NCBI GenBank assembly: GCA_003557585.1 | Contig: PWOE01000026.1 | Location: 1 to 6,536, forward strand | Length of the DNA: 6,536 bases | Reading direction: 5' to 3' | Source of the DNA: Candidatus Nealsoniibacteriota bacterium | GTDB taxonomy: Bacteria > Patescibacteriota > Minisyncoccia > Minisyncoccales > CSSED10-335 | Shown here: one piece after another, positions 1-5,880 of the stretch | Layout of the letters: each line of letters opens with the position of its first letter | Numbering within the stretch: the first letter of the stretch is position 1 | Program-made: the position numbers and the translations under genes | Notes under the pieces: model-generated | The model's input: the letters and a program-made list of their open reading frames with translations, nothing else | What the model was told of the DNA's origin: nothing | The model's database searches: none

Positions 1-118
1 AGGATGACTGATTTTAAAAGCCTCCTTCCTTCTTTGCCAGCTTAAACGATATAATTGGATTACTAATCGAAGTTTAAGCTGGCAAAGAAGGAAGGAGGCT
101 TTTAAAATCAGTCATCCT
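1..118. repeat. Perfect 47-bp inverted repeat with 24-nt loop
   Basis: Bases 1-47 are the exact reverse complement of bases 72-118, with a 24-nt AT-rich loop at 48-71 that contains a small internal GATT/AATC repeat. The right arm runs into six T residues (118-123), so transcribed RNA would form a very long hairpin followed by a U-tract, like an oversized intrinsic terminator. The left arm begins exactly at base 1, so the repeat may extend beyond the window, or the window may start at a contig end. Alternatives are a palindromic mobile or MITE-like element, a cruciform-forming site, or a fold-back assembly or amplification artefact. The inverted repeat itself is certain; its meaning is not. 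Confidence 0.9.
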
Positions 119-125
119 TTTTTCA

Positions 126-308
126 ATGGCTAGTATGAGCTCATTGTTTTGGAGGGATAGAATAAACCTTGGAGACAGCTTATATAATTATTGCTTGTTA
201 ATTGCTCAAGGATTGCAGGAGCAAACCCTTTTAGAGCAAATTAAATTATGCCTGGATTTATATATTTTTTTGACCAAGGATTTTAAAAAGATAATATGTG
301 AGTGTTAA
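126..308 (+). pseudogene. Doubtful short frame, possible four-helix-bundle (bAvd/S23-like) remnant
   Basis: This 60-codon frame is the only candidate in the first 297 bases. It has no ribosome site, starts 8 bases after the terminal palindrome, and its end overlaps the promoter and alternative start of the next gene. Residues 10-15 (RDRINL, then G) followed by a helix, and a later LDLYIFLTKDFKKI stretch, recall the R-x-T-L-G ... LD-L-F-L pattern of bAvd-type four-helix-bundle proteins common in CPR genomes. The spacing between the two motifs is several residues too short, and the first and last helices are missing. It could be a decayed fragment or a chance open frame; I lean towards non-functional. 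Confidence 0.2.
270..297 (+). promoter_or_regulatory. Putative promoter of the nucleotidyltransferase gene
   Basis: A TTGACC -35 box (270-275) lies 16 bases before TAATAT (292-297), or 14 bases before GATAAT (290-295). Either -10 puts the transcript start at about 302-305, past the GTG at 298 and before the ATG at 325. This is one reason to prefer the ATG. The spacing is slightly short, so confidence is moderate. Confidence 0.45.
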
Positions 309-324
309 TGAAATTAAAACAAAA

Positions 325-870
325 ATGGACGCCAAAAAGAAAAAAGCTATCCTGAGCTTAATAGATAGTCTAAAGGACCTTGATTATTTTATCTTTGCAG
401 GCTTTGCAGTTTACTTTCATACCGAAGGCAAGAGGGGATTTGAAGATATAGATATTCTTTTTAAATATGAAGATTTAATTAAGTTTGCCAAAAGAGTGGG
501 GGGTAAACCAAAAAAAAGAAAAATTAAAAAAGGTGATTTCATTACAGAAGACTACTTCCTTTGCATCAATTACAAGGGGCAAGAGATAGAGGCAATTGGT
601 ATATTGCCAGACAAAGAAAAAGAGATAGAATCTTTTGAAAAGCAATTCAAAAACAGGGAAAGGGTAGATTTCTTTGGGAAAGATCTTTTTTTGTCGCCCA
701 AAGAAGGCACGATTGTTCATAAAGCGATAGTGGGCAGAAAAAAAGATATAGATGATTTAATTTTATTGAAAGGCAATATTAATGCAGACTTGCTAAAAGA
801 GATAGCAATTTTACGAGGGGAGCACGATAAAGTTATCAAGGCTCTCACTGAATTGGGGTATAATCTATAG
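325..870 (+). CDS. Nucleotidyltransferase-fold protein (AbiEii/MNT-like)
   Basis: A 181-residue cytosolic protein. The N-terminal half has the nucleotidyltransferase-fold signature: a G-x-A-x-x-x-H segment (AGFAVYFH, residues 25-32), then an Arg, then EDIDIL (40-45), whose Asp41 and Asp43 would be the metal-binding D-x-D pair. The acidic strand EIEAIG (88-93) could supply the third carboxylate. GRKKDIDDL (137-145) matches the KDxxDL helix common in stand-alone nucleotidyltransferases. The family includes AbiEii-type toxins, antibiotic-modifying enzymes and uncharacterised members; substrate cannot be read here. No antitoxin-like partner is adjacent, so a toxin-antitoxin role is unsupported. 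ATG 325 is preferred because the putative -10 box abuts the in-frame GTG at 298, which would give 190 residues. Neither start has a Shine-Dalgarno site. It is a single-gene unit ending in the terminator at 887-914. Confidence 0.75.
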   Translation: MDAKKKKAILSLIDSLKDLDYFIFAGFAVYFHTEGKRGFEDIDILFKYEDLIKFAKRVGGKPKKRKIKKGDFITEDYFLCINYKGQEIEAIGILPDKEKEIESFEKQFKNRERVDFFGKDLFLSPKEGTIVHKAIVGRKKDIDDLILLKGNINADLLKEIAILRGEHDKVIKALTELGYNL

Positions 871-886
871 CGGTGAACTATTCTTT

Positions 887-914
887 AAAAGAGCTTTCGA
901 GCTCTTTTTTCTTT
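887..914 (+). terminator. Rho-independent terminator after the nucleotidyltransferase gene
   Basis: The stem AAAAGAGCT (887-895) pairs with AGCTCTTTT (900-908) around a TTCG tetraloop (896-899), followed by a T-rich tract (905-914). It starts 16 bases after the stop codon at 868-870. The T-tract runs directly into the -35 box of the next promoter, so the two transcripts are separated with almost no spacer. Confidence 0.85.
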
Positions 915-941
915 GACCAGACAGATTAAGAGGGGTAGAAT
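913..941 (+). promoter_or_regulatory. Promoter of the membrane-protein gene
   Basis: TTGACC (913-918), a 17-base spacer and TAGAAT (936-941) form a near-consensus bacterial sigma-70-type promoter. Predicted transcription starts near 948, leaving an AT-rich leader of about 27 bases without a Shine-Dalgarno site before ATG 975. Confidence 0.7.
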
Positions 942-974
942 ATAAAGTAATATTAAATTATTTTAATTTTAAGC

Positions 975-1829
975 ATGACTCACAAGGACAAATTAAATGA
1001 TTTTAAGAATTTAGATTTTCGCTTGGCAGAGAGTTCTAGCGAAAAATTCAAAAGATTGTTCTGGGAAGAAAGAGAGTCTTTAACAATTACACTTATTGTT
1101 TCATCTATCCTATTAGTTTTTTTTGTTCATCCTATTCTAGTTTTACCACTAGCCGCCTATTACATCTATTTCAAAAATGAAGCTCAGGTAGATTTTTTCA
1201 AAGAATTTACTGAAAAAAACAAGCTAGATTATCAGCGAACCGGCGATGCCTCTGATATGGTTGGAAATCTATTTAAAATTGGACATTCAAAGAGTGTAGA
1301 AAATTTAATAGAAGGATTTTATGGAGAAAGAAAGGCGAGATTCTTTTACTACTCATATTCTACAAATGAATACAGGTATTTTTCACATTACGGTGCAATT
1401 TACAACTTCACTGTCTTAGAGGTCTTTTTTGATGGAATTAATCTGCCTGATATGTTGTTGCGACCAAAGAAAAAAAGAAAATCTATAGATCCAAGACTTA
1501 GAAGGCAAGGAGACAATGAAAGAAAAATGAACTTGGAAAGTGAGTTTAGTCATTACTACAATCTCTTCTTTCATGATGGCTATGGAATTGAGGCGACCCA
1601 GATTTTCAGCAAGGATTTTCTTAGGTTTTTAGTAAAACAAAAATATATTTTCAATATTGAACTTAGAGAGAATAGACTCTACGTCTATGAAAAATCACGG
1701 ATAAGGTCAATAGAGAAACTAAGCAGCCTTTTTCAGGTAACAGAAAGAGTAGTAGAAAATATAGAGCCTGTTTTGAAAAGACTGAACAAGGATTTTGTTG
1801 TTTTAGATCAATTTTACAGAAAAAAATAA
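975..1829 (+). CDS. CPR-type membrane protein of unknown function
   Basis: A 284-residue protein with a charged N-terminus (1-35), a hydrophobic stretch at about 36-66 broken by prolines (one long or two short membrane helices, with no cleavable signal peptide evident), and a large soluble part. From memory it matches a family widespread in CPR genomes and loosely like DUF3137. Recognisable parts are NLFKIGHSKSVENLIEG (98-114), an aromatic-rich strand region (RFFYYSYSTNEYRYF, 122-136), a Lys/Arg-rich patch at 164-184, and LESEFSHYY...GYGIEATQIFSKDFLRFL (187-219), then a strand ending LYVYE (235-239). The repeated strands suggest a beta-rich domain next to the membrane. No catalytic motif is visible and I assign no function. 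It is probably monocistronic, between its own promoter (913-941) and the hairpin at 1855-1880. No ribosome site precedes ATG 975. Confidence 0.75.
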   Translation: MTHKDKLNDFKNLDFRLAESSSEKFKRLFWEERESLTITLIVSSILLVFFVHPILVLPLAAYYIYFKNEAQVDFFKEFTEKNKLDYQRTGDASDMVGNLFKIGHSKSVENLIEGFYGERKARFFYYSYSTNEYRYFSHYGAIYNFTVLEVFFDGINLPDMLLRPKKKRKSIDPRLRRQGDNERKMNLESEFSHYYNLFFHDGYGIEATQIFSKDFLRFLVKQKYIFNIELRENRLYVYEKSRIRSIEKLSSLFQVTERVVENIEPVLKRLNKDFVVLDQFYRKK

Positions 1830-1854
1830 AGCAGGTCTAAAGAAAATTGATAAG

Positions 1855-1880
1855 CACAATGATTTTTTGTGATTTTTTTT
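1855..1880 (+). terminator. Probable terminator in the convergent gap
   Basis: CACAA (1855-1859) pairs with TTGTG (1867-1871) around a 7-base loop, followed by A and eight T residues (1873-1880). The stem is short. An outer imperfect repeat, ACAGAA plus A-run (1816-1826) against T-run plus TTCTGT (1876-1887), could strengthen the structure and overlaps the stop codon of the membrane-protein gene. The direction fits the plus-strand gene; no equally clear terminator for the opposing minus-strand pair is seen. Confidence 0.5.
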
Positions 1881-1909
1881 GTTCTGTCTAGTAAAATATG
1901 GGGTGAATT

Positions 1910-2383
1910 TTAAACTTTCCAATCTATTCTCCAAGACCCATCCACCTCCTTTCTTAGTATTTTATCTAACTCTAGTAGGGCAGTTTTATTGCTATCATAT
2001 TTTAATAGATTTTTAGCGGTTTCTTTTGTTACCCATCTATATTCGCTGTGTTCCTCGCTTATCTTAACTTCGCTTTCTTTTATGTTAACCGCAAAAGTAT
2101 ATTCCGGAAGTACAGTTATATTTTCATCATTATATTTCATTGGCTCATCTTCAAAGAGGGCACACCTACTTTCTAGCCTCATCACATCTTCTGAAGCTAC
2201 AGAGGTGCCAATCTCTTCCTTCAACTCTCTTATGACAGTGCTTATCAAGTCTTTATCTTCGCTTTCTCCCCCTCCAGAAACCCATTGCCAAAAATCAAGA
2301 TCAGCTCTTCTGAGTATCAAAAACTTAAAACCATCTGAAGTTTTTTTATATGGGATTGTTAATGTTTTATATGGTAATCTCAT
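1910..2383 (-). CDS. Nudix hydrolase
   Basis: A 157-residue single-domain Nudix protein. These hydrolyse a nucleoside diphosphate linked to another moiety (dNTPs, RNA caps, NDP-sugars, dihydroneopterin triphosphate). The Nudix box spans residues 38-60: Gly38, then Arg52-Glu53-Leu54-x-Glu56-Glu57-x-Gly59. The metal-binding REL.EE core is intact, but the first Glu of the consensus (G-x5-E) is Lys44. FWQWVSGGGE (31-40) and the C-terminal EHSEYRWV (111-118) and YDSNKTALLEL (129-139) recall the NudB/dATP-pyrophosphatase-like branch, but substrate is not determinable. The start is the ATG at 2383, 7 bases after the upstream phosphatase's stop; a TTG at 2413 would extend it by 10 residues into that gene and is less likely. 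Co-transcribed with the histidine phosphatase. No Shine-Dalgarno site. Confidence 0.9.
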   Translation of the reverse strand: MRLPYKTLTIPYKKTSDGFKFLILRRADLDFWQWVSGGGESEDKDLISTVIRELKEEIGTSVASEDVMRLESRCALFEDEPMKYNDENITVLPEYTFAVNIKESEVKISEEHSEYRWVTKETAKNLLKYDSNKTALLELDKILRKEVDGSWRIDWKV

Positions 2384-2390
2384 AATTAAA

Positions 2391-2948
2391 TTAAACAATA
2401 TCTTTAACAACAATACCGTTTTCGGTTATTCCATAGGCAGAAAAAGAAGTTTTTTGCCAACGTTGAGGAAGTTGATTGTAGAGATTAAGCAGATTGGCAA
2501 AATATATATTTAAGATTGTTCCATGAGAGACAATTAAAAGAGTTTCTCCATCTTTCTCTAGAATATATTCTATTCCTTGTTTGAATCGAGAAAGGGCTTG
2601 ACTTCCAGACTCTCCATTAAAGGCGTGATAATCAAGATCAGTTAATTGTTTTATCTTTTCCTTCTCAAAATCTTCTTTAGACAAAAACTTATCTCCTCTT
2701 TTTATCTCATTGAAAAAAGAAAGAGGATTAATCTCTCTTTTTAACTTTTTAGCTATTGGCTCTGCGGTTAAAATTGCCTTCTTCTCTTGAGAAGAATAGA
2801 TTGAGTCTATCTGACTCATTACTTCTAAATTTGCCAGATTTTTAGCCTCTATCTTGCCTTGATTTGAAAGATCCCATAAAGCTGCATTCAAATCAGGATT
2901 TTTTTCGGTTTCAGCGTGACGCAGAAAGATAATTTTTCTTTTTTTCAT
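2391..2948 (-). CDS. Histidine phosphatase family protein (phosphoglycerate mutase-like)
   Basis: A 185-residue cytosolic protein of the branch-2-sized histidine phosphatase/PGM superfamily, which transfers phosphate to an active-site His. It has LRHAE (9-13) with nucleophile His11, an acidic segment around NEI (80-82), GES (122-124) and VSHG (140-143) with the second His, His142. The motif SSxxKKAxxTAEPIA (52-66) carries Lys57 where most members have the second phosphate-binding Arg; from memory some subfamilies naturally use Lys here. Substrate is unknown: small phosphorylated metabolites, nucleotides or phosphoproteins are all possible. It is first in a minus-strand pair with the Nudix gene, which suggests a linked role such as removing phosphate from a Nudix product (inference). 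It starts at ATG 2948 with no Shine-Dalgarno site, divergent from nfo. Confidence 0.88.
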   Translation of the reverse strand: MKKRKIIFLRHAETEKNPDLNAALWDLSNQGKIEAKNLANLEVMSQIDSIYSSQEKKAILTAEPIAKKLKREINPLSFFNEIKRGDKFLSKEDFEKEKIKQLTDLDYHAFNGESGSQALSRFKQGIEYILEKDGETLLIVSHGTILNIYFANLLNLYNQLPQRWQKTSFSAYGITENGIVVKDIV

Positions 2949-2978
2949 ATTATTTAATGAAGCATAACAACAAATTAA

Positions 2979-3006
2979 TTGATAGTCCAGCCTTTTATTT
3001 TGTAAA
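2979..3006 (-). promoter_or_regulatory. Putative promoter for the phosphatase-Nudix pair
   Basis: Read on the minus strand, TTTACA (3006-3001), a 16-base spacer and TATCAA (2984-2979) precede the phosphatase start by about 30 bases. The -10 matches TATAAT at only four of six positions. The 138-base divergent gap (2949-3086) must hold promoters for both directions, which supports it. Confidence 0.35.
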
Positions 3007-3034
3007 AAAATTGAAAATAGGCTAAAGTCAATGC

Positions 3035-3062
3035 TTGTTAAGGCAATGAAAAAATATATAAT
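3035..3062 (+). promoter_or_regulatory. Promoter of the repair operon
   Basis: TTGTTA (3035-3040), a 16-base spacer and a perfect TATAAT (3057-3062) lie 24 bases before ATG 3087. It would drive nfo and the four closely linked genes downstream. No clear operator or LexA-like palindrome is seen around it. Confidence 0.65.
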
Positions 3063-3086
3063 AGAAGAGAGTGTTAATTAAAAAAG

Positions 3087-3926
3087 ATGCTGGGATCAAC
3101 GGTGCCAACAGTTGGCGGAATAGAAAAAGCTTTTTATTGGGGAGATAGATGGGGCTGTGAAGCAGTCCAGTTTTATCTTACCTTGTCAAGAAAGTGGCAA
3201 GTTGATGATATTAGCCAAGAAAAGATCGATTCTTTTAAAAAATCTTGGAAGAGCTCAAAAGTGAAAGAAGTTGTTGCCCACATTCCTTATCTTGTCAATC
3301 TAATATCAGAAAATGAAACAACAAAAGAGAAATCGATTGAAAGAATGGTTGCAGAGATAGAGAGGGCAGAAGTTTTAGGTGTTAAATATCTGGTTTTACA
3401 CCCGGGAAGCAGAGGGAAGCAAGACAAAGAAGGAGCCATTAAGGCTCTAAAAAAAAGCTTTGATCTTGTTTTGAGTAGGGTTGCTCCTAAAAACGTTAAA
3501 ATCTTGATAGAGACAATGGCTGGTCAAGGAACTGCACTGGGCTCTTCATTTCAAGAGATCAAAGAGATTCTTTCTGCTTTAGATAACGATAATCTTTTTT
3601 CTGTCTGCTTTGATAGTGCTCATGTCTTAGAGGCTGGTTATGATATAAGAGGAAAAGAGAATTACAAAGAAGTTTTAGATGAATTTAATAAATATATTCC
3701 ACTTGAAAAGATAGAAGCATTTCACTTAAATGATTCCAAGACTAAGGTTGATTCCAGGGTAGATAGGCACGAGCACATCGGCAAAGGAGAGATTGGCCTA
3801 GCTTTTTTCAAGGAGCTCTTAAACGATGATAGATTTAAAAAGATTCCTAAAATTTTAGAAACCCCGAGCATGGAAACAATGAGTGAAGAAAATTTAAAAG
3901 TTTTAAGAAAATTAATTAATAAATAG
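3087..3926 (+). CDS. nfo: AP endonuclease IV (Nfo family)
   Basis: A 279-residue TIM-barrel endonuclease, the usual family length. Endonuclease IV cleaves the backbone 5' to abasic sites and trims damaged 3' ends in base-excision repair, using three zinc ions. All nine metal ligands are in place by alignment to the E. coli enzyme: His65, His105 (LHPGS), Glu142 (ETMAGQGTALG), Asp176 and His179 (CFDSAH), His213 (FHLNDSKT), Asp226 and His228 (VDRHEHIGKGEIG) and Glu258 (LETP). The N-terminus is MLGSTVPTVGG where the family usually has IGAHVS.AGG, so the first strand diverges slightly. An in-frame TAA 12 bases upstream fixes ATG 3087 as the start. First gene of a five-gene operon; the next gene starts 2 bases after its TAG stop. 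Confidence 0.95.
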   Translation: MLGSTVPTVGGIEKAFYWGDRWGCEAVQFYLTLSRKWQVDDISQEKIDSFKKSWKSSKVKEVVAHIPYLVNLISENETTKEKSIERMVAEIERAEVLGVKYLVLHPGSRGKQDKEGAIKALKKSFDLVLSRVAPKNVKILIETMAGQGTALGSSFQEIKEILSALDNDNLFSVCFDSAHVLEAGYDIRGKENYKEVLDEFNKYIPLEKIEAFHLNDSKTKVDSRVDRHEHIGKGEIGLAFFKELLNDDRFKKIPKILETPSMETMSEENLKVLRKLINK

Positions 3927-3928
3927 AT

Positions 3929-4327
3929 ATGACTAATTTAGAAATAATTGCTTTAATATTTATTGTTATCTCTCTCATTAAGATAATCGTAATCTTTATC
4001 AATCCTAAATTCTGGTATGGTCCTGAGAATCCGATAGTGAGGTTAGTTTGGAACAAATCCTCAGCTACAATCCTTTCATTGATAATCGGTTCGTTGATTC
4101 TTTATCATCTTTTAGCTGAAATAAATATCATTCAAGTCTTTGTCGCTCTCATCTTCACTTTTGTTTTAGCGATACTGACACTAGCTCATGACATAAGAAA
4201 AATCTTTGATTTTCTTATAAAACATCTGACAAGGGAGAGAATGTTAACTGATTATTGGTTTCCTCTTTTTGTTTGGCTTGCTCTTATAGCATGGGTCTCT
4301 TGGGAGTTAATGAAACAGATTAAATGA
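3929..4327 (+). CDS. Small four-helix integral membrane protein, function unknown
   Basis: A 132-residue protein with four predicted membrane segments at about 4-25, 46-63, 67-87 and 109-128, and little else. The first loop contains NPKFWYGPENPIVRLVW (25-41), rich in aromatic residues and prolines. The loop between helices 3 and 4 has AHDIRKIF...RERMLTDYWFP (86-112). No enzymatic or transport motif is recognised, and I assign no function. It lies between two DNA-repair endonuclease genes: it begins 2 bases after nfo and its TGA stop overlaps the uvsE ATG (ATGA), so translation of all three is probably coupled. No Shine-Dalgarno site. That it serves repair is unproven; co-transcription in a compact genome need not mean shared function. 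Confidence 0.8.
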   Translation: MTNLEIIALIFIVISLIKIIVIFINPKFWYGPENPIVRLVWNKSSATILSLIIGSLILYHLLAEINIIQVFVALIFTFVLAILTLAHDIRKIFDFLIKHLTRERMLTDYWFPLFVWLALIAWVSWELMKQIK

Positions 4328-5199
4328 AGATAGGCTACCCTTGTATCAATAACAGTCTAGATTGCACATCTAATAGAACTTTTCGTCTAATCAACTATTC
4401 TCAGGAAAGACTCATTGAAACTGTATATCAGAATCTAGAATGCTTACAAAAAATCCTAGATTTCAATGTTAAAAACAAACTTCTTTTTTTTAGAATTGGA
4501 TCACAGTTGGTACCATTTGCTTCGCATGAGATAAATTCCTTTGATTGGGCTGATTATTTTAAAAAAGAATTTAAAGAGATGGGCGACTATATAAGAAAGA
4601 ATGATGTCAGGATATCTATGCATCCAGACCAATTTGTTGTTCTTAACTCAATTAGAGATGATGTGGTTGATAAAAGCATTAAGGAGATAGAATATCATTG
4701 CCAGGTTCTTGACCTTATGGAATTAGACCAAACTGCTAAGGTTCAGATACATATTGGAGGAGTTTATGGCGACAAAAAAGAGTCAATGAAGAGATTTGCC
4801 AAGAACTACTCAAGGCTTAATTCAAAGATAAAAAAAAGATTAGCTATTGAAAATGACCACGTTTCATATAGCTTGAAAGACTGTCTTTCTGTTCATAAAG
4901 AGACAGGTGTGCCGATAATCTTTGATAATCTTCATCATCAATGTTTAAATAATGGTGAGCCAATTAGTGAGGCAATAAAAGAAGCCAATAATAGTTGGTC
5001 TGAAAAAGATGGCAATTTAATGGTTGATTACAGCGACCAGAAAAAGAATCAAAAGAAAGGAGTTCATGCTGACACTATTAACCTAGATTCTTTTAAAACC
5101 TTTTTAAAAGAAATAGAAGGTATAGATTGTGATATTATGTTGGAGATTAAAGATAAAGAAAAAAGTGCCTTGAAGGCAATTTCTTTAATAAATCAATAA
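4324..5199 (+). CDS. uvsE: UV-damage endonuclease (UvsE/UVDE family)
   Basis: A 291-residue TIM-barrel endonuclease of full family length. UVDE nicks DNA 5' to UV photoproducts and some other lesions, an alternative to UvrABC excision. Visible signatures are MKIGYPCIN (1-9), FRIGSQLVPFASHEI (56-70), RISMHPDQFVVLNS (96-109) with ligand His100 and the damage-probing Gln103-Phe104 pair (Gln-Tyr in Thermus), QIHIGGVYGDK (141-151) with His143, AIENDH (174-179) with Glu176, FDNLHHQ (200-206) with Asp201 and His204, GVHAD (246-250) with His248, and MLEIKDKE (272-279) with Glu274. The strand that carries a modified Lys and a His ligand in the Thermus enzyme reads MVDYSDQ (233-239), giving Met233 and Asp235. 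I recall this as a natural subfamily form. ATG overlaps the previous stop. Confidence 0.93.
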   Translation: MKIGYPCINNSLDCTSNRTFRLINYSQERLIETVYQNLECLQKILDFNVKNKLLFFRIGSQLVPFASHEINSFDWADYFKKEFKEMGDYIRKNDVRISMHPDQFVVLNSIRDDVVDKSIKEIEYHCQVLDLMELDQTAKVQIHIGGVYGDKKESMKRFAKNYSRLNSKIKKRLAIENDHVSYSLKDCLSVHKETGVPIIFDNLHHQCLNNGEPISEAIKEANNSWSEKDGNLMVDYSDQKKNQKKGVHADTINLDSFKTFLKEIEGIDCDIMLEIKDKEKSALKAISLINQ

Positions 5200-5208
5200 G
5201 AGAGATAG

Positions 5209-5880
5209 ATGGACTATCCGATACGTATAAACAAATACATCAGAGACAAAGGCTTGGCATCACGACGCGAAGCAGATAAGTTGATTGACAAGGGCCTTGT
5301 TTCAGTTAATGGAAAGGTTATTGATAAGGGTTTTGTAGTTAACGAAGACGACAAAGTCTCTTTGAAAAAAGATGGAAAGAATTATCAATACCTTGCCTAT
5401 TACAAGCCCAAAGGAATTGCAACACAAGATTTACCGGGCAAAAAGAGTGTAATCACTGAATACAAAGAAAAAGGGTTGTATCCAATTGGCAGGCTAGATA
5501 AAGAATCAGAAGGCTTACTGATACTCACAAATGATGGTCGTTTTGCTCGAGAAGTCTTGTCAAGGAAAAGAGATTATGAAAAAGAATATCTTGTAACAAC
5601 AAAAGAGCCACTAAGAAATGGCATTGTAAAGATATTTGAGTCAGGAATGAAGACCAGTAATCTGGGTAGTCTTTTACCAGCCAAGACAGAGATTATTAAT
5701 AAAAACAAGCTCAAGATAATTTTAATTGAAGGCAAAAGACATCAGATAAGAGTTATGTTGAATGACTTAGCATATACTGTAATGTCGTTGAAAAGGGTTC
5801 GCATTGGTAATATTAAGTTAGGTAATCTTCAACCAGGAGAAACAAGAAAAATTGATGTAAATTTTAATAAAAAACGATGA
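5209..5880 (+). CDS. Pseudouridine synthase, RsuA/RluB/E/F family
   Basis: A 223-residue rRNA-modifying enzyme that isomerises a uridine to pseudouridine. Residues 5-52 form an S4 RNA-binding domain (RINKYIRDKGLASRREADKL...VNGKVI). The catalytic domain follows from about 60, with YYKPKG (64-69), the family motif GRLDKESEGLLILTNDG (94-110) whose Asp97 is the catalytic nucleophile, EGKRHQIRVM (174-183) and LKRVRIGNIKLGNLQPG (194-210). The presence of S4 and the GRLD motif identify the RsuA/RluB/E/F group, but whether it acts on 16S or 23S rRNA cannot be decided, so I give no symbol. It starts 9 bases after uvsE, with only a weak GAGAGA upstream, and its TGA overlaps the next ATG (ATGA). It is probably a housekeeping gene sharing the repair operon's transcript. 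Confidence 0.93.
   Translation: MDYPIRINKYIRDKGLASRREADKLIDKGLVSVNGKVIDKGFVVNEDDKVSLKKDGKNYQYLAYYKPKGIATQDLPGKKSVITEYKEKGLYPIGRLDKESEGLLILTNDGRFAREVLSRKRDYEKEYLVTTKEPLRNGIVKIFESGMKTSNLGSLLPAKTEIINKNKLKIILIEGKRHQIRVMLNDLAYTVMSLKRVRIGNIKLGNLQPGETRKIDVNFNKKR

Noticed and set aside
1..125. CRISPR repeat or diversity-generating retroelement hairpin
   Set aside because: There is one inverted copy only, with no direct-repeat array, reverse transcriptase, or template/variable repeat pair in the window; the stem is much longer than known retroelement hairpins.
298..324. GTG start giving nine extra residues to the nucleotidyltransferase
   Set aside because: The putative -10 box ends at 295-297, so transcription would begin after this codon; ATG 325 fits better, though the GTG cannot be excluded if another promoter is used.
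475..720. Minus-strand open frame of 81 codons
   Set aside because: It lies wholly inside the nucleotidyltransferase gene on the opposite strand, is Phe-rich antisense composition, and has no recognisable motif.
325..870. Toxin-antitoxin system (AbiE/MNT-HEPN type)
   Set aside because: Only the nucleotidyltransferase-like half is present; neither neighbour looks like a HEPN, AbiEi or other antitoxin, and the gene is followed by its own terminator.
2384..2413. TTG start extending the Nudix protein by ten residues
   Set aside because: It would overlap the phosphatase gene by 23 bases with a rare start codon; the ATG at 2383 begins the first beta strand directly and follows the upstream stop by 7 bases.
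1989..2513. Plus-strand open frame of 174 codons, Ser/Leu-rich
   Set aside because: It is antisense to the Nudix gene and the end of the phosphatase gene, both of which have clear family motifs on the minus strand.
3929..5880. Alternative genetic code with TGA as glycine (Gracilibacteria-type)
   Set aside because: Two genes end at TGA within ATGA overlaps with the next start, and the proteins on both sides are full length, so TGA works as a stop.
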